In this document: positions 15,640 through 23,487 of the stretch, piece by piece
How positions within the stretch are numbered: position 1 is the stretch's first letter
Layout of the letters: each line of letters begins with the position of its first letter
Assembly (NCBI RefSeq): GCF_902705885.1
Contig: NZ_CACSIP010000050.1
Location: 1-39,191, forward strand
DNA from: Mycolicibacterium austroafricanum
Lineage (GTDB): Bacteria; Actinomycetota; Actinomycetes; Mycobacteriales; Mycobacteriaceae
DNA length: 39,191 bases
Direction: 5' to 3'
The notes under the pieces: model-generated
Told to the model about the DNA's origin: nothing
Seen by the model: the letters and a program-made list of their open reading frames with translations, nothing else
Databases searched by the model: none
Program-made: the position numbers and the translations under genes

Positions 15640-16821
15640 ATGACCATGTCCATCGGGTTGGGGATGCCGGCAGCGCCGGCACCCACCCTGGCCCCCCGCC
15701 GCAAAACCCGTCAACTGATGGTGCGTGACGTCGGTGTCGGCAGCGACCACCCGATCTCCGTGCAGTCGATGTGCACCACCAAGACCCACGACATCAACTC
15801 CACGCTGCAGCAGATCGCCGAGCTGACCGCGTCGGGCTGCGACATCGTGCGCGTGGCCTGTCCGCGGCAGGAGGACGCCGACGCGCTGCCGATCATCGCC
15901 AAGAAGTCGAAGATCCCGGTGATCGCCGACATTCATTTCCAGCCCAAGTACATCTTCGCCGCGATCGACGCGGGCTGTGCGGCGGTGCGCGTCAATCCGG
16001 GCAACATCAAGGAGTTCGACGGTCGGGTCAAAGAGGTCGCCAAGGCGGCCGGGGCGGCGGGCATCCCGATCCGCATCGGCGTCAACGCCGGATCGCTGGA
16101 CAAGCGGTTCATGGAGAAGTACGGCAAGGCGACACCGGAGGCGCTGGTGGAGTCCGCGTTGTGGGAGGCCTCCCTGTTCGAGGAACACGGCTTCGGTGAC
16201 ATCAAGATCAGCGTCAAGCACAACGACCCCGTGGTCATGGTCGCCGCATACGAACTGCTGGCCTCCAAGAGCGACTACCCCCTGCATCTCGGGGTGACCG
16301 AGGCCGGGCCCGCGTTCCAGGGCACCATCAAGTCGGCGGTGGCGTTCGGCGCGCTGCTGAGCAAGGGGATCGGTGACACTATCCGGGTGTCGTTGTCCGC
16401 CCCGCCCGCCGAAGAGGTCAAGGTCGGCAACCAGATCCTCGAGTCGCTGAACCTGCGGCCGCGTGGTCTCGAGATTGTGTCGTGCCCGTCGTGCGGGCGC
16501 GCCCAGGTCGACGTGTACACCCTCGCCAACGAGGTGACCGCCGGCTTGGAGGGCATGGAGGTGCCGTTGCGGGTCGCGGTGATGGGCTGCGTCGTCAACG
16601 GACCCGGCGAAGCCCGGGAAGCCGACCTCGGCGTCGCCTCGGGCAACGGCAAGGGCCAGATCTTCGTCAAGGGTGAGGTCATCAAGACCGTGCCCGAAGC
16701 GATGATCGTCGAGACGTTGATCGAAGAGGCCCTGCGGCTGGCTTCGGAGATGCAGGACGAATCCGGGGCGACACCGGGTTCAAATGATGGCAGCGGTTCG
16801 CCCGTTGTGACCGTAAGCTGA
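15640..16821 (+). CDS. ispG: 4-hydroxy-3-methylbut-2-enyl diphosphate synthase (flavodoxin/ferredoxin)
   Basis: A 393-residue 4Fe-4S enzyme (GcpE) that converts MEcPP to HMBPP in the MEP pathway. The barrel half contains SVQSMCTTKTHDINSTLQQI, GCDIVRVACPRQEDA, IPVIADIHFQPKYIFAAI and VRVNPGNIKEFDGRV. The cluster half has the conserved Cys in VSCPSCGRAQVDV and MGCVVNGPGEAREAD, giving the three Cys ligands. ATG 15640 follows a GTAGGAG-type Shine-Dalgarno that overlaps the rip1 stop, and lies 8 bp beyond it, so translation is likely coupled. The C-terminal tail (SGATPGSNDGSGSPVVTVS) is a low-complexity extension common in mycobacteria. Confidence 0.97.
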   Translation: MTMSIGLGMPAAPAPTLAPRRKTRQLMVRDVGVGSDHPISVQSMCTTKTHDINSTLQQIAELTASGCDIVRVACPRQEDADALPIIAKKSKIPVIADIHFQPKYIFAAIDAGCAAVRVNPGNIKEFDGRVKEVAKAAGAAGIPIRIGVNAGSLDKRFMEKYGKATPEALVESALWEASLFEEHGFGDIKISVKHNDPVVMVAAYELLASKSDYPLHLGVTEAGPAFQGTIKSAVAFGALLSKGIGDTIRVSLSAPPAEEVKVGNQILESLNLRPRGLEIVSCPSCGRAQVDVYTLANEVTAGLEGMEVPLRVAVMGCVVNGPGEAREADLGVASGNGKGQIFVKGEVIKTVPEAMIVETLIEEALRLASEMQDESGATPGSNDGSGSPVVTVS

Positions 16822-16825
16822 GACT

Positions 16826-16847
16826 CGGCCCCCGAGGTGCGGGGTCG
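16826..16847 (+). terminator. weak hairpin after ispG
   Basis: CGGCCCC (16826-16832) can pair with GGGGTCG (16841-16847) across an 8-nt loop with one G-T wobble, followed by GCTTT. It lies 4 nt after the ispG stop and 33 nt before the GNAT start. It may attenuate rather than end the transcript, because the next genes keep the same orientation and conserved order. Confidence 0.3.
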
Positions 16848-16880
16848 GCTTTAGCAAGGTAAGTCGCAGAAAGAGTCCAG

Positions 16881-17744
16881 ATGTCGGCTCCTCCGCTTTT
16901 CCGCCTCGTTGATGAGCGAAGGGTGTCGGTGCTGCGTGACGTGCGCGACATGTCGGCGGTTCGGCAGGTACTCGACAGCGACCCGGTGGCTGCGTGCATG
17001 GTCGCTTCCCGCGTCGCCGAGTACGGCATCGAGCCCGCGGGGATCGGCGGCGAGCTGTGGACTCGGCGGCGTGCCAGCGAATCGTTGTGTTACGCCGGAG
17101 CCAACCTGATTCCGTTGCGCGGCGGGCGCACCGACCTCAATGCGTTCGCCGACAAGGCGATGAGCCAGGCCCGACGGTGCTCGTCACTGGTCGGCCGCGC
17201 CGAACTGGTGCTGCCGATGTGGCAACGCCTCGAACATGTCTGGGGCCCTGCCCGTGACGTCCGCGACCACCAACCGCTGATGGCGCTGAGCGCCGCGCCG
17301 ATCTGTGCGGTCGATCCGGAGGTCCGTCCGGTCCGCATCGACGAGCTCGACGCCTACCTCGTGGCGGCCGTCGACATGTTCATCGGTGAGGTCGGCATCG
17401 ATCCGCGCGCCGGGGACGGCGGCCGGGGGTATCGGCGCCGGGTGGCCGGGCTGATCGCCGCCGGACGCGCGTGGGCCCGGTTCGAACGGGGTCAGGTGGT
17501 GTTCAAGGCCGAGGTCGGCTCCCAGTCGCCTGCGGTCGGCCAGATCCAGGGCGTATGGGTGCATCCCGACTGGCGCGGGCGCGGGCTCGGCACCGCAGGC
17601 ACGGCCGCCCTGGCCGCCGCGGTGGTGGGCAGTGGCCGCATCGCCAGCCTGTACGTCAACAGCTTCAACACCGTCGCACGCGCCACCTACGCCCGGATCG
17701 GATTCACCGAGGTGGGTTCGTTCGCCACGGTATTGCTGGACTGA
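16881..17744 (+). CDS. GNAT family N-acetyltransferase with DUF4081-type N-terminal domain
   Basis: A 287-residue protein resembling Rv2867c, which follows ispG in M. tuberculosis. The N-terminal half (LFRLVDERRVSVLRDVRDMSAVRQVLDSDPVAACMVASRVAEYGI) is the DUF4081-like domain. The C-terminal half is a GNAT fold whose acetyl-CoA loop is visible as GQIQGVWVHPDWRGRGLGTAGTAALA, with the R-x-x-G-x-G/A consensus as RGRGLG, and it ends LYVNSFNTVARATYARIGFTEVGSFATVLL. The acceptor substrate is not known. It lies 59 bp after ispG with a weak hairpin between, and 27 bp before the next GNAT gene, so it probably belongs to the dxr operon. Confidence 0.85.
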   Translation: MSAPPLFRLVDERRVSVLRDVRDMSAVRQVLDSDPVAACMVASRVAEYGIEPAGIGGELWTRRRASESLCYAGANLIPLRGGRTDLNAFADKAMSQARRCSSLVGRAELVLPMWQRLEHVWGPARDVRDHQPLMALSAAPICAVDPEVRPVRIDELDAYLVAAVDMFIGEVGIDPRAGDGGRGYRRRVAGLIAAGRAWARFERGQVVFKAEVGSQSPAVGQIQGVWVHPDWRGRGLGTAGTAALAAAVVGSGRIASLYVNSFNTVARATYARIGFTEVGSFATVLLD

Positions 17745-17771
17745 ATTCCACGGCCGCATACTCTTGCCCAC

Positions 17772-18437
17772 ATGACCGAGCAGGACCTGACGGCCGAGCG
17801 CAGGATCATCGCCGACGCGCTCGTCCACGCACTTCGACGCAGACACGAGGTGCTCGACGCCGTCGTCGCCTCCGACGACTACGACACGGCGATCGAGGCG
17901 ATCGCCGACCTGCTCGACACGTCTGCGACGGCGGCGGAAGCGGTCCTGAGGTTGTCGTTCGACCGGCTGACCAAGGTCTCGCGCCGCAGGATCGCCGCCG
18001 AGCTGGACAACCTCAACAGCCAGGAGCTGTCGTTCGCCTCCGCCGAGCCGTCCGGCCGCTCGGCGCGCCGGCTGATGCTGCGGCCGTTCGCCGCCGACGC
18101 GGACCGGGACATCTTCGCCGCCCGAACCGAGGACGTGCGCTCGGCCGGTGACGGCACGGCGGCGCCCCCGGGCGACCTCGGCGACGAGATCCGCGAGGCG
18201 GTCGCGCGGGTGGCCGCCGAGGAGGCGGTCTGGTTGGTGGCGGAAGTGGGTTCGACCAAGGTCGGCATGGTGTTCGGCGAGCTCTCCGACGGTGAAGTCG
18301 ACGTCAGGATCTGGATCCACCCGCATCACCGCAAACAGGGCTACGGCACCGCCGCGCTGCGCACCTCCCGCTCGGAGATGGCTGCCTACTTCCCGGCCGT
18401 GCCCCTGGTCGTGCGCGCGCCGGCCGCCGGGGCCTAG
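17772..18437 (+). CDS. GNAT acetyltransferase fused to a GyrA-like helical segment
   Basis: A 221-residue protein in two parts. Residues about 5-85 form helices (IIADALVHALRRRHEVLDAVVASDD, AIEAIADLLDTSATAAEAVLRLSFDRLTKVSRRRIAAELDNLN) that resemble the helical dimerisation region of GyrA/ParC, including the pattern A.AVL.L...RL....R.RI..EL. Residues about 95-215 are a GNAT-like domain (LMLRPFAADADRD, VWLVAEVGSTKVGMVFGEL, VDVRIWIHPHHRKQGYGTAAL) with an acetyl-CoA loop RKQGYG. The last part is short and the domain may be minimal. The acceptor is unknown. The DNA-topoisomerase likeness is structural only; no catalytic Tyr or DNA-gate is present. Its stop overlaps a minus-strand ORF end by 4 nt. 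Confidence 0.7.
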   Translation: MTEQDLTAERRIIADALVHALRRRHEVLDAVVASDDYDTAIEAIADLLDTSATAAEAVLRLSFDRLTKVSRRRIAAELDNLNSQELSFASAEPSGRSARRLMLRPFAADADRDIFAARTEDVRSAGDGTAAPPGDLGDEIREAVARVAAEEAVWLVAEVGSTKVGMVFGELSDGEVDVRIWIHPHHRKQGYGTAALRTSRSEMAAYFPAVPLVVRAPAAGA

Positions 18438-18574
18438 CGCATCGGCCCGGTCGTCCGGGCGTGGGTGAGAAGGTCGTCCACCGACCACTGGTCGTCGGCG
18501 TGGCGGCCATACTTGGCGGCGACGAGTTCCGCTGCGGGTTCGCCACCCTGCTCGCGGGCCTGGGACTGTGAGCG
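18434..18574 (-). pseudogene. possible broken gene, C-terminal remnant of unknown protein
   Basis: On the minus strand an open frame ends at 18434 with the sequence QAREQGGEPAAELVAAKYGR followed by HADDQWSVDDLLTHARTTGPMR. Its codons have the strong third-position GC bias expected of real genes here. I find no convincing start and Shine-Dalgarno: upstream the frame enters the large palindrome at 18575-18637. The stop overlaps that of the GNAT fusion gene by 4 nt, typical of true convergent genes. In M. tuberculosis the same gap holds an opposite-strand toxin-antitoxin pair (relFG), but this peptide does not resemble RelF or RelG. It may be a decayed gene or a small intact one; low certainty. 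Confidence 0.35.
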
Positions 18575-18637
18575 CGACGAAATCCGATTTGTGCAGACGC
18601 CTTCTCGCACAACGTCTGCAAAAGTCGGATCTCGGCG
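18575..18637. repeat. large imperfect palindrome between GNAT fusion gene and PBP gene
   Basis: Two 25-nt arms (18575-18599 and 18613-18637) are inverted repeats with 4 mismatches around a 13-nt centre. The inner 18 nt of each arm (18582-18599 and 18613-18630, beginning ATCCGA and ending GCAGACG) differ at only two positions. The sequence could fold as a hairpin on either strand. There is no U-run, so a simple terminator is not the best explanation; a dispersed repeat or small mobile palindrome is possible. Confidence 0.7.
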
Positions 18638-18692
18638 TGCCCACGGTGCGCCTACGCGGCGAAGTGGTCTCAGCTTCGTAACATCTGCACCA

Positions 18693-20507
18693 ATGGCAAC
18701 TCTGTTCTCATCTGCATCACGGGCGACCGGCTTCGCCATGGCGGTCTTGTTGGTCGTCACCCTCGGCGCCTGCACACCCAGACCCGACGGACCCGAACCC
18801 GCGGCCGAGGAGTTCTTCGCCGCGTTGGCCGTCGGCGACACCACGGCCGCCGCCGAGCTCAGCGACCGACCGGAGGCCGCCCGGGCGACGCTCAACGAGG
18901 TGTGGGCCGGCCTGCAGGCCACCGGACTGGACGCCCAGATCCTCAGCTCGAAGTACGCCATGGACACCGGAAGCATCACCTACCGCTACACCTGGCGCCT
19001 GCCCAAGGACCGCACCTGGACCTACGACGGACAGCTCAACATGGTCCGCGCCGACGGGCGCTGGGAAGTCCGCTGGAGCGCCACCGGGGTGCATCCGAGG
19101 CTGGGGGAGAACCAGACCCTCGCGCTGCGGGCGGACGCGCCGCGGCGCGCCTCGGTCAACGAACGTGGCGGCACCGATGTCCTGGTGCCCGGCTACCGGT
19201 ACCACGTCGCGCTCGACGCCCGGGCGGCCGGCTCCGCGCTGATGCCGACGGCGCGGGCGGTGGTCGGCGCACTGCACCGGTTCGACAACACCCTGGAACC
19301 GCAGCGGCTCGCCGAACTGGCCAGTTCGAAGCGGGCTCCGTTGAGCCTGATCACGCTGCGTCAGGCCGACCACGACGCGGTCGCCGGTGCCATCGGCGCG
19401 CTCCCGGGGGTGGTGATCACGCCGCAGCCGGAAATGGTGCCCACCGACGAGAACTTCGCCCCGGCCCTGATCAATCAGGTCAAGAACACCGTCGTCGACG
19501 AACTCGACGGCACCGCCGGGTGGCGCATCGTCAGCGTCAACCAGAACAGCGTCGACGTCGACATCCTCCACGAAGTGCCCGGTGAGCCGGCGCCGTCGGT
19601 GACGATCAGCCTTGACCGGTCGGTGCAGAACGCCGCGCAACACGCCGTCGACACCACCGGCAAGCAGGCCATGATCGTGGTCATCAAACCGTCGACCGGC
19701 GAGATCATGGCCGTCGCGCAGAACGCCGCCGCCGACCGGGAGGGGCCGATCGCCACCATGGGCCTGTTCCCGCCCGGGTCGACGTTCAAGATCGTCACCG
19801 CGGGCGCGGCGATCGAACGCGACATGGCCACCCCCAACACGCTTCTGGGCTGCCCGGGCCGGATGGACATCGGCCATCGCAGCGTGCCCAACTACGGCGG
19901 CTTCGACCTCGGCACGGTGCCGATGTCGCGGGCGTTCGCCAGCTCGTGCAACACCACGTTCGCCGAACTCGCCAGCCGGATGCCCCCCCGCGGGCTCACC
20001 CAGGCCGCCGCGCAATACGGCATCGGGCCGGACTACACCATCGAGGGCATCGACACCGTCACCGGTTCGGTGCCGCCCACGGTGAACCTCACCGAACGCA
20101 CCGAGGACGGTTTCGGGCAGGGCAAGGTTCTGGTCAGTCCTTTCGGGATGGCATTGGCTGCCGCGACCGTCGCCGCCGGCCGTACCCCGGTTCCCCATCT
20201 CATCGACGGACGCGAAACCGAGGTCACCGGTGCGAGCGATCCGATCCCGGCCGGCGTGGTCGACAGCCTGCGGCCGATGATGCGCCTGGTGGTCACCAAC
20301 GGCACCGCCGAGGACTTGCAGGGGGCCGGGGACGTGCGCGGCAAGACCGGCGAGGCCGAGTTCGCGGGCGGGTCCCACTCGTGGTTCACCGGATACCGCG
20401 GTGACATGGCGTTCTCGGCGCTGATCGTCGGCGGCGGCAGCTCGGAGTACGCCGTGCGGATGCTCAAGGGCATGCTCGACGAACTGCCGCCGGGCTACCT
20501 GGCCTGA
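18693..20507 (+). CDS. penicillin-binding lipoprotein, class B transpeptidase (Rv2864c-like)
   Basis: A 604-residue cell-wall transpeptidase anchored as a lipoprotein: MATLFSSASRATGFAMAVLL leads to the lipobox LGAC at about residues 25-28. An NTF2-like MecA N-terminal domain follows (PAAEEFFAALAVGDTTAAAEL), then a dimerisation domain, then the transpeptidase domain with all three penicillin-binding motifs: SxxK as STFK (Ser363, Lys366), SxN as SCN in FASSCNTTFAELA, and KTG in RGKTGEAEFAGG. The length and order match Rv2864c. It should cross-link peptidoglycan outside the membrane and bind beta-lactams. ATG 18693 is chosen because it starts the signal sequence; the frame is open further upstream through the palindrome, which is unlikely to be coding. 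Confidence 0.95.
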   Translation: MATLFSSASRATGFAMAVLLVVTLGACTPRPDGPEPAAEEFFAALAVGDTTAAAELSDRPEAARATLNEVWAGLQATGLDAQILSSKYAMDTGSITYRYTWRLPKDRTWTYDGQLNMVRADGRWEVRWSATGVHPRLGENQTLALRADAPRRASVNERGGTDVLVPGYRYHVALDARAAGSALMPTARAVVGALHRFDNTLEPQRLAELASSKRAPLSLITLRQADHDAVAGAIGALPGVVITPQPEMVPTDENFAPALINQVKNTVVDELDGTAGWRIVSVNQNSVDVDILHEVPGEPAPSVTISLDRSVQNAAQHAVDTTGKQAMIVVIKPSTGEIMAVAQNAAADREGPIATMGLFPPGSTFKIVTAGAAIERDMATPNTLLGCPGRMDIGHRSVPNYGGFDLGTVPMSRAFASSCNTTFAELASRMPPRGLTQAAAQYGIGPDYTIEGIDTVTGSVPPTVNLTERTEDGFGQGKVLVSPFGMALAAATVAAGRTPVPHLIDGRETEVTGASDPIPAGVVDSLRPMMRLVVTNGTAEDLQGAGDVRGKTGEAEFAGGSHSWFTGYRGDMAFSALIVGGGSSEYAVRMLKGMLDELPPGYLA

Positions 20508-20571
20508 TCGCCCGCTCGCGGCCGGTTCGGCTGGGAGCCGGGCAGCCGACGGCGGTACCGTGGAAACCGCC

Positions 20572-21183
20572 ATGACCGAAATCAACCACATCCCCGGCGG
20601 CCTGCCCGCCGACGCCGTCGAGATGCGGATCTCCGACGCCGACCGCAACGGCACGCTGCGCCGGTTGCACAATGCCGTGGCCCTCGGTCTGATCGACATC
20701 GACGAATTCGAGGAGCGTTCGGCAATGGTGTCGCGGGCGCGGCTGCGTTCGGATCTCGACACGCTCGTCGGCGACCTGCCCGGTCCCGGTGCCATCGTCA
20801 CCTCGGCCGCAGACCGCGTGGAACTGCGCGGCGTGCTCGGATCGCTGAAGCGTCAGGGGGAGTGGGTGGTGCCCAGCAGGCTGGCGCTGCACCGCCGGAT
20901 GGGGTCTGTCGAGCTGGACCTGACGCGGGCGCGGTTCGCCGGTCCCATCGTGGTCATCGAACTCGACATGAAGTTCGGCGGCCTCGATCTGAGGCTCCCT
21001 GACGGGGCCAGCGCCTCGATCGACGACGTCGAGGTCAACGTGGGAAGTGCCCACGACCACCGCAGGGACGCCCCGGCAGAGGGCACCCCGCATGTCATCC
21101 TCACCGGCAAGGTCGTATGCGGTTCGGTGGACGTGCGCGGGCCCCGCAAATCCTTTCGGTTTCCCCGCCCGTTGCGTGGCTGA
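20572..21183 (+). CDS. DUF1707 (SHOCT-like) domain protein
   Basis: A 203-residue protein. The N-terminal DUF1707 domain is plain: EMRISDADRNGTLRRLHNAVALGLIDIDEFEERSAMVSRARLRSDLDTLVGDLPG, where the (R)ISDADR and L..A...G.I...EF.ER....A....L L..DLP pattern defines the family. The second half (VELRGVLGSLKRQGEWVVP to GSVDVRGPRKSFRFPRP) resembles the cell-wall-active antibiotics response / LiaF-like beta domain. No signal peptide. ATG 20572 is preferred; an in-frame GTG at 20560 adds four residues. It is 64 bp after the PBP gene on the same strand, which hints at an envelope role but does not show one. Confidence 0.85.
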   Translation: MTEINHIPGGLPADAVEMRISDADRNGTLRRLHNAVALGLIDIDEFEERSAMVSRARLRSDLDTLVGDLPGPGAIVTSAADRVELRGVLGSLKRQGEWVVPSRLALHRRMGSVELDLTRARFAGPIVVIELDMKFGGLDLRLPDGASASIDDVEVNVGSAHDHRRDAPAEGTPHVILTGKVVCGSVDVRGPRKSFRFPRPLRG

Positions 21184-21186
21184 CCG

Positions 21187-22377
21187 CTACCTGAGCTGTT
21201 CGTCGGGAACGCCGTAGCGCTGCTGGTACCCGCGGACCTGCTCGCGCATCTCGACGGCATCCAGGCCGGTGTCCGCCCAGCGGTACCGCGTGCCGCCGTG
21301 GTCTCCGGGGTGGGCGAGCAGGAAATCGCGCATCCGTTGCTCGGTCGCGGGCTCCAGCTCGCGGCCGAGCTCGGTGTACAGCGCCCGCACCACGGCCAGC
21401 GGGTCGCGGATGAACTCCGCGAACTGCACGTCGACGAACCGGTTTCCGGCCAGGGCGCCGGAGTCGCGCAGCGTCATCGCCCGCTGCAGGCCGACGACGA
21501 TCTCCTCCTTCGATTGCGTCGCACACTCGGTGATCGAGGACTCGTCGGATGCCAGCCGACGCAGATGGTGGGTGAGCGCACTGATCGACGAGATGACGTT
21601 GAGCGGGTCCCGATGGGTCTGCACGATCACCGCGTCGGGGTACTCGGCTGCCAGTGTGTCCAGCTGCCACAGGTGCGCCGGTGACTTCAACAGCCACTGA
21701 CACGGTTGCTCTGTCGGGCCGGGCACACCGGATTGCAGGTGCTGCAGGAACATTCGGTGATAACGGTAGGCCGGGGCATGATCGGCCTCGTGCAGCAGCC
21801 AGCGATAGTAGCCGGGCAGCCGGTACTGCACCGAGAAGATCATGCTGCAGAACTGCCCTGCGGTGATGCGAACGCATTCCTGCCCGACCCGAGCTCCCAT
21901 CGGGTGATGCACCAGCAGTCCGGGCACGATCTGCTCCGACGCCTCGATGGTGGCCTGGGTCTCGGCGATCCGCGGGTCGCTGTCGTAGGTGTCGGGCCGA
22001 GGCAGCGGGAAGGGGTGGTCCACCTCCCAGGTCAGCGGCGGCCGCAGCGCGCGATCCTGGGCCAGCAGGTCGAACAGGATGGTCGTGCCGGTGCGCGGTT
22101 GCCCCACGATGAACAGGGGTCGCTGCACGGGCGACGCGGCGATCTCGGGGTGCTGCCTGCGCCAGCTCACGATCCGCAGCCGGTTGGTGAGGGCACGGAC
22201 GACGTCCATGACGGCGATCTCGACGCCGAGATCGTTGAGCCGCGCATCGGCGGTCAGACCGTCGCACAGCCGGCCGAGACCGTCGCGCCAACCGGCGTCG
22301 TCGCCGAAGTCGTCGGTGCCGGCGATCTCGGCCGACTGTTCGACGAGGCGGTCCGGATCGAGCCGAGCCACGCTCAT
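21187..22377 (-). CDS. sulfotransferase family protein
   Basis: A 396-residue protein with the PAPS-binding 5'-phosphosulfate loop PLFIVGQPRTGTTILFDLLA at about residues 85-104. Later motifs are LLKSPAHLWQLDTLAAEYPDAVIVQTHRDP (3'-phosphate region with the conserved THRDP) and FVDVQFAEFIRDPLAVVRALYTELG. This is the Stf-like branch widespread in mycobacteria, which would transfer sulfate from PAPS to a lipid or small molecule; the acceptor is unknown. The start ATG 22377 overlaps the stop of the DUF1214 gene by 4 nt, so the two are translationally coupled and controlled together. It converges with the DUF1707 gene, 3 bp away. Confidence 0.9.
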   Translation of the reverse strand: MSVARLDPDRLVEQSAEIAGTDDFGDDAGWRDGLGRLCDGLTADARLNDLGVEIAVMDVVRALTNRLRIVSWRRQHPEIAASPVQRPLFIVGQPRTGTTILFDLLAQDRALRPPLTWEVDHPFPLPRPDTYDSDPRIAETQATIEASEQIVPGLLVHHPMGARVGQECVRITAGQFCSMIFSVQYRLPGYYRWLLHEADHAPAYRYHRMFLQHLQSGVPGPTEQPCQWLLKSPAHLWQLDTLAAEYPDAVIVQTHRDPLNVISSISALTHHLRRLASDESSITECATQSKEEIVVGLQRAMTLRDSGALAGNRFVDVQFAEFIRDPLAVVRALYTELGRELEPATEQRMRDFLLAHPGDHGGTRYRWADTGLDAVEMREQVRGYQQRYGVPDEQLR

Positions 22378-23468
22378 GAGGCCGAACCGCCCCGGCGGAC
22401 CGTCGTGCGCACCGCCGGCGCGTCCGGGTTGTCGAGCCAGCGCAGCACCACGAAGCCGCGCCGCCGGCCGCCGGTGTCCAGCCAGTGGCCATGGCCGAGG
22501 TCGGCGGCGCCGATCGCGATTCGTACAAGGCCGTCGGAGTCCGGGGCGACCCCCTTGTTGGTGACCGAGCTGTGCCGATGGTGTGGTTCGAGACATTCGT
22601 GCCAGACGTTCTCGAGGGTGACGTTCCAATAGCGGGTGTCGGGAGGGGTGAACTCGAGCAGCAGTGATTCGTCGGTGTCGAGCGCAAAAGACCCGAGCAT
22701 GTACAGGTTGTCCGGCGTGGTGTCCGCGCCGCCGAGTTCGGCAGCCGCGGCGGTGACCAGCGAGTTGGGCTGGGTGAGCAGTTCCGGCTTGATGGTGCGG
22801 TGCAGGGTGGCCAGCTTGACGATGGTCCACGCCATCGCGGTGAACGCGGCGGCCGCCTCGGTATCTGTAACCGGTCGCAGTGGCGGGGGGTCGAGACATT
22901 GGACGGTCATCGACGCCGGGGTTTCGGCGGCGGCGTCGGCGATGTACTCGCGGACCACGACCGCCGACGCGTCCTCGGGGATGGGGATCCACTGGGCGCC
23001 GCCGAGCGCATCGGCTCCCGGGTCGGTGGCGGCGAGCACCAGGGCGAAGGAGCCTTGTGTGCACTGCAGTGCGGTGTCACTGAGATAGCCGGCCATCCGC
23101 CGGGGGGTCAGCCCGGTGCCCGCGAGCACCTGGAACCCGAGATAGGTGGTGGTACCGCGCTGTCCGGTGATGCGGTAGCAGTGGTCACCGCGGATCATGG
23201 CCAGCAGATATCGGCCGTCGGGGTTGGGCCCGCCCACCATCCTGGTGTCGGTGCACATGTCGAAGAAGTGTGGGCGTTGCGGGTCGGCCTCGACGGACAA
23301 CTCTGTGCACAGCGCGGTGACCTTGGCCAGCATGCGAAGGCCCTCGCGCAGTTCACGGTCGTCGGCCGCATCGTCGATGACCGTGGCGGTGAGGTCGGCC
23401 AGCATCTGCTGGACGAATCGCCACGACTCGATGACCGCCGGGGTGTCTTCGTTGCGTTCTGCTTCCAC
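22374..23468 (-). CDS. DUF1214 domain protein
   Basis: A 364-residue protein whose C-terminal half is a DUF1214 domain: WNVTLENVWHECLEPHHRHSSVTNKGVAPDSDGLVRIAIGAADLGHGHWLDTGGRRRGFVVLRWLDNP, with the usual Y.N......D, W...GH.R and F.. RWY-like ending. The N-terminal part (ESWRFVQQMLADLTATV...) is helical. The start is taken as GTG 23468, giving MEAERNEDTPAVIESW; an open frame continues upstream through the TetR gene but is spurious. DUF1214 proteins have no settled function, and in mycobacteria they often sit with sulfotransferases and TetR regulators. It leads the DUF1214-sulfotransferase operon, and its start codon lies 2 bp from the operator palindrome. Confidence 0.85.
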   Translation of the reverse strand: MEAERNEDTPAVIESWRFVQQMLADLTATVIDDAADDRELREGLRMLAKVTALCTELSVEADPQRPHFFDMCTDTRMVGGPNPDGRYLLAMIRGDHCYRITGQRGTTTYLGFQVLAGTGLTPRRMAGYLSDTALQCTQGSFALVLAATDPGADALGGAQWIPIPEDASAVVVREYIADAAAETPASMTVQCLDPPPLRPVTDTEAAAAFTAMAWTIVKLATLHRTIKPELLTQPNSLVTAAAAELGGADTTPDNLYMLGSFALDTDESLLLEFTPPDTRYWNVTLENVWHECLEPHHRHSSVTNKGVAPDSDGLVRIAIGAADLGHGHWLDTGGRRRGFVVLRWLDNPDAPAVRTTVRRGGSAS

Positions 23469-23469
23469 G

Positions 23470-23486
23470 GTGAGACATAGTCTCAC
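23470..23486. promoter_or_regulatory. TetR operator candidate, 17-bp palindrome
   Basis: GTGAGACATAGTCTCAC is a perfect inverted repeat (7-bp arms, 3-nt centre) that fills nearly all of the 19 bp between the divergent start codons of the DUF1214 gene (23468) and the TetR gene (23488). A half-site GTCTCA recurs at 23497-23502. A TetR dimer bound here would block both genes. Confidence 0.8.
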
Positions 23487-23487
23487 T

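Noticed and set aside
18717..20801. Long minus-strand open frame (694 codons) antisense to the PBP gene
   Set aside because: It lies entirely opposite a well-supported PBP gene and the DUF1707 gene and reads as an Arg/Gly/His/Asp-rich sequence, typical of the shadow of high-GC genes.
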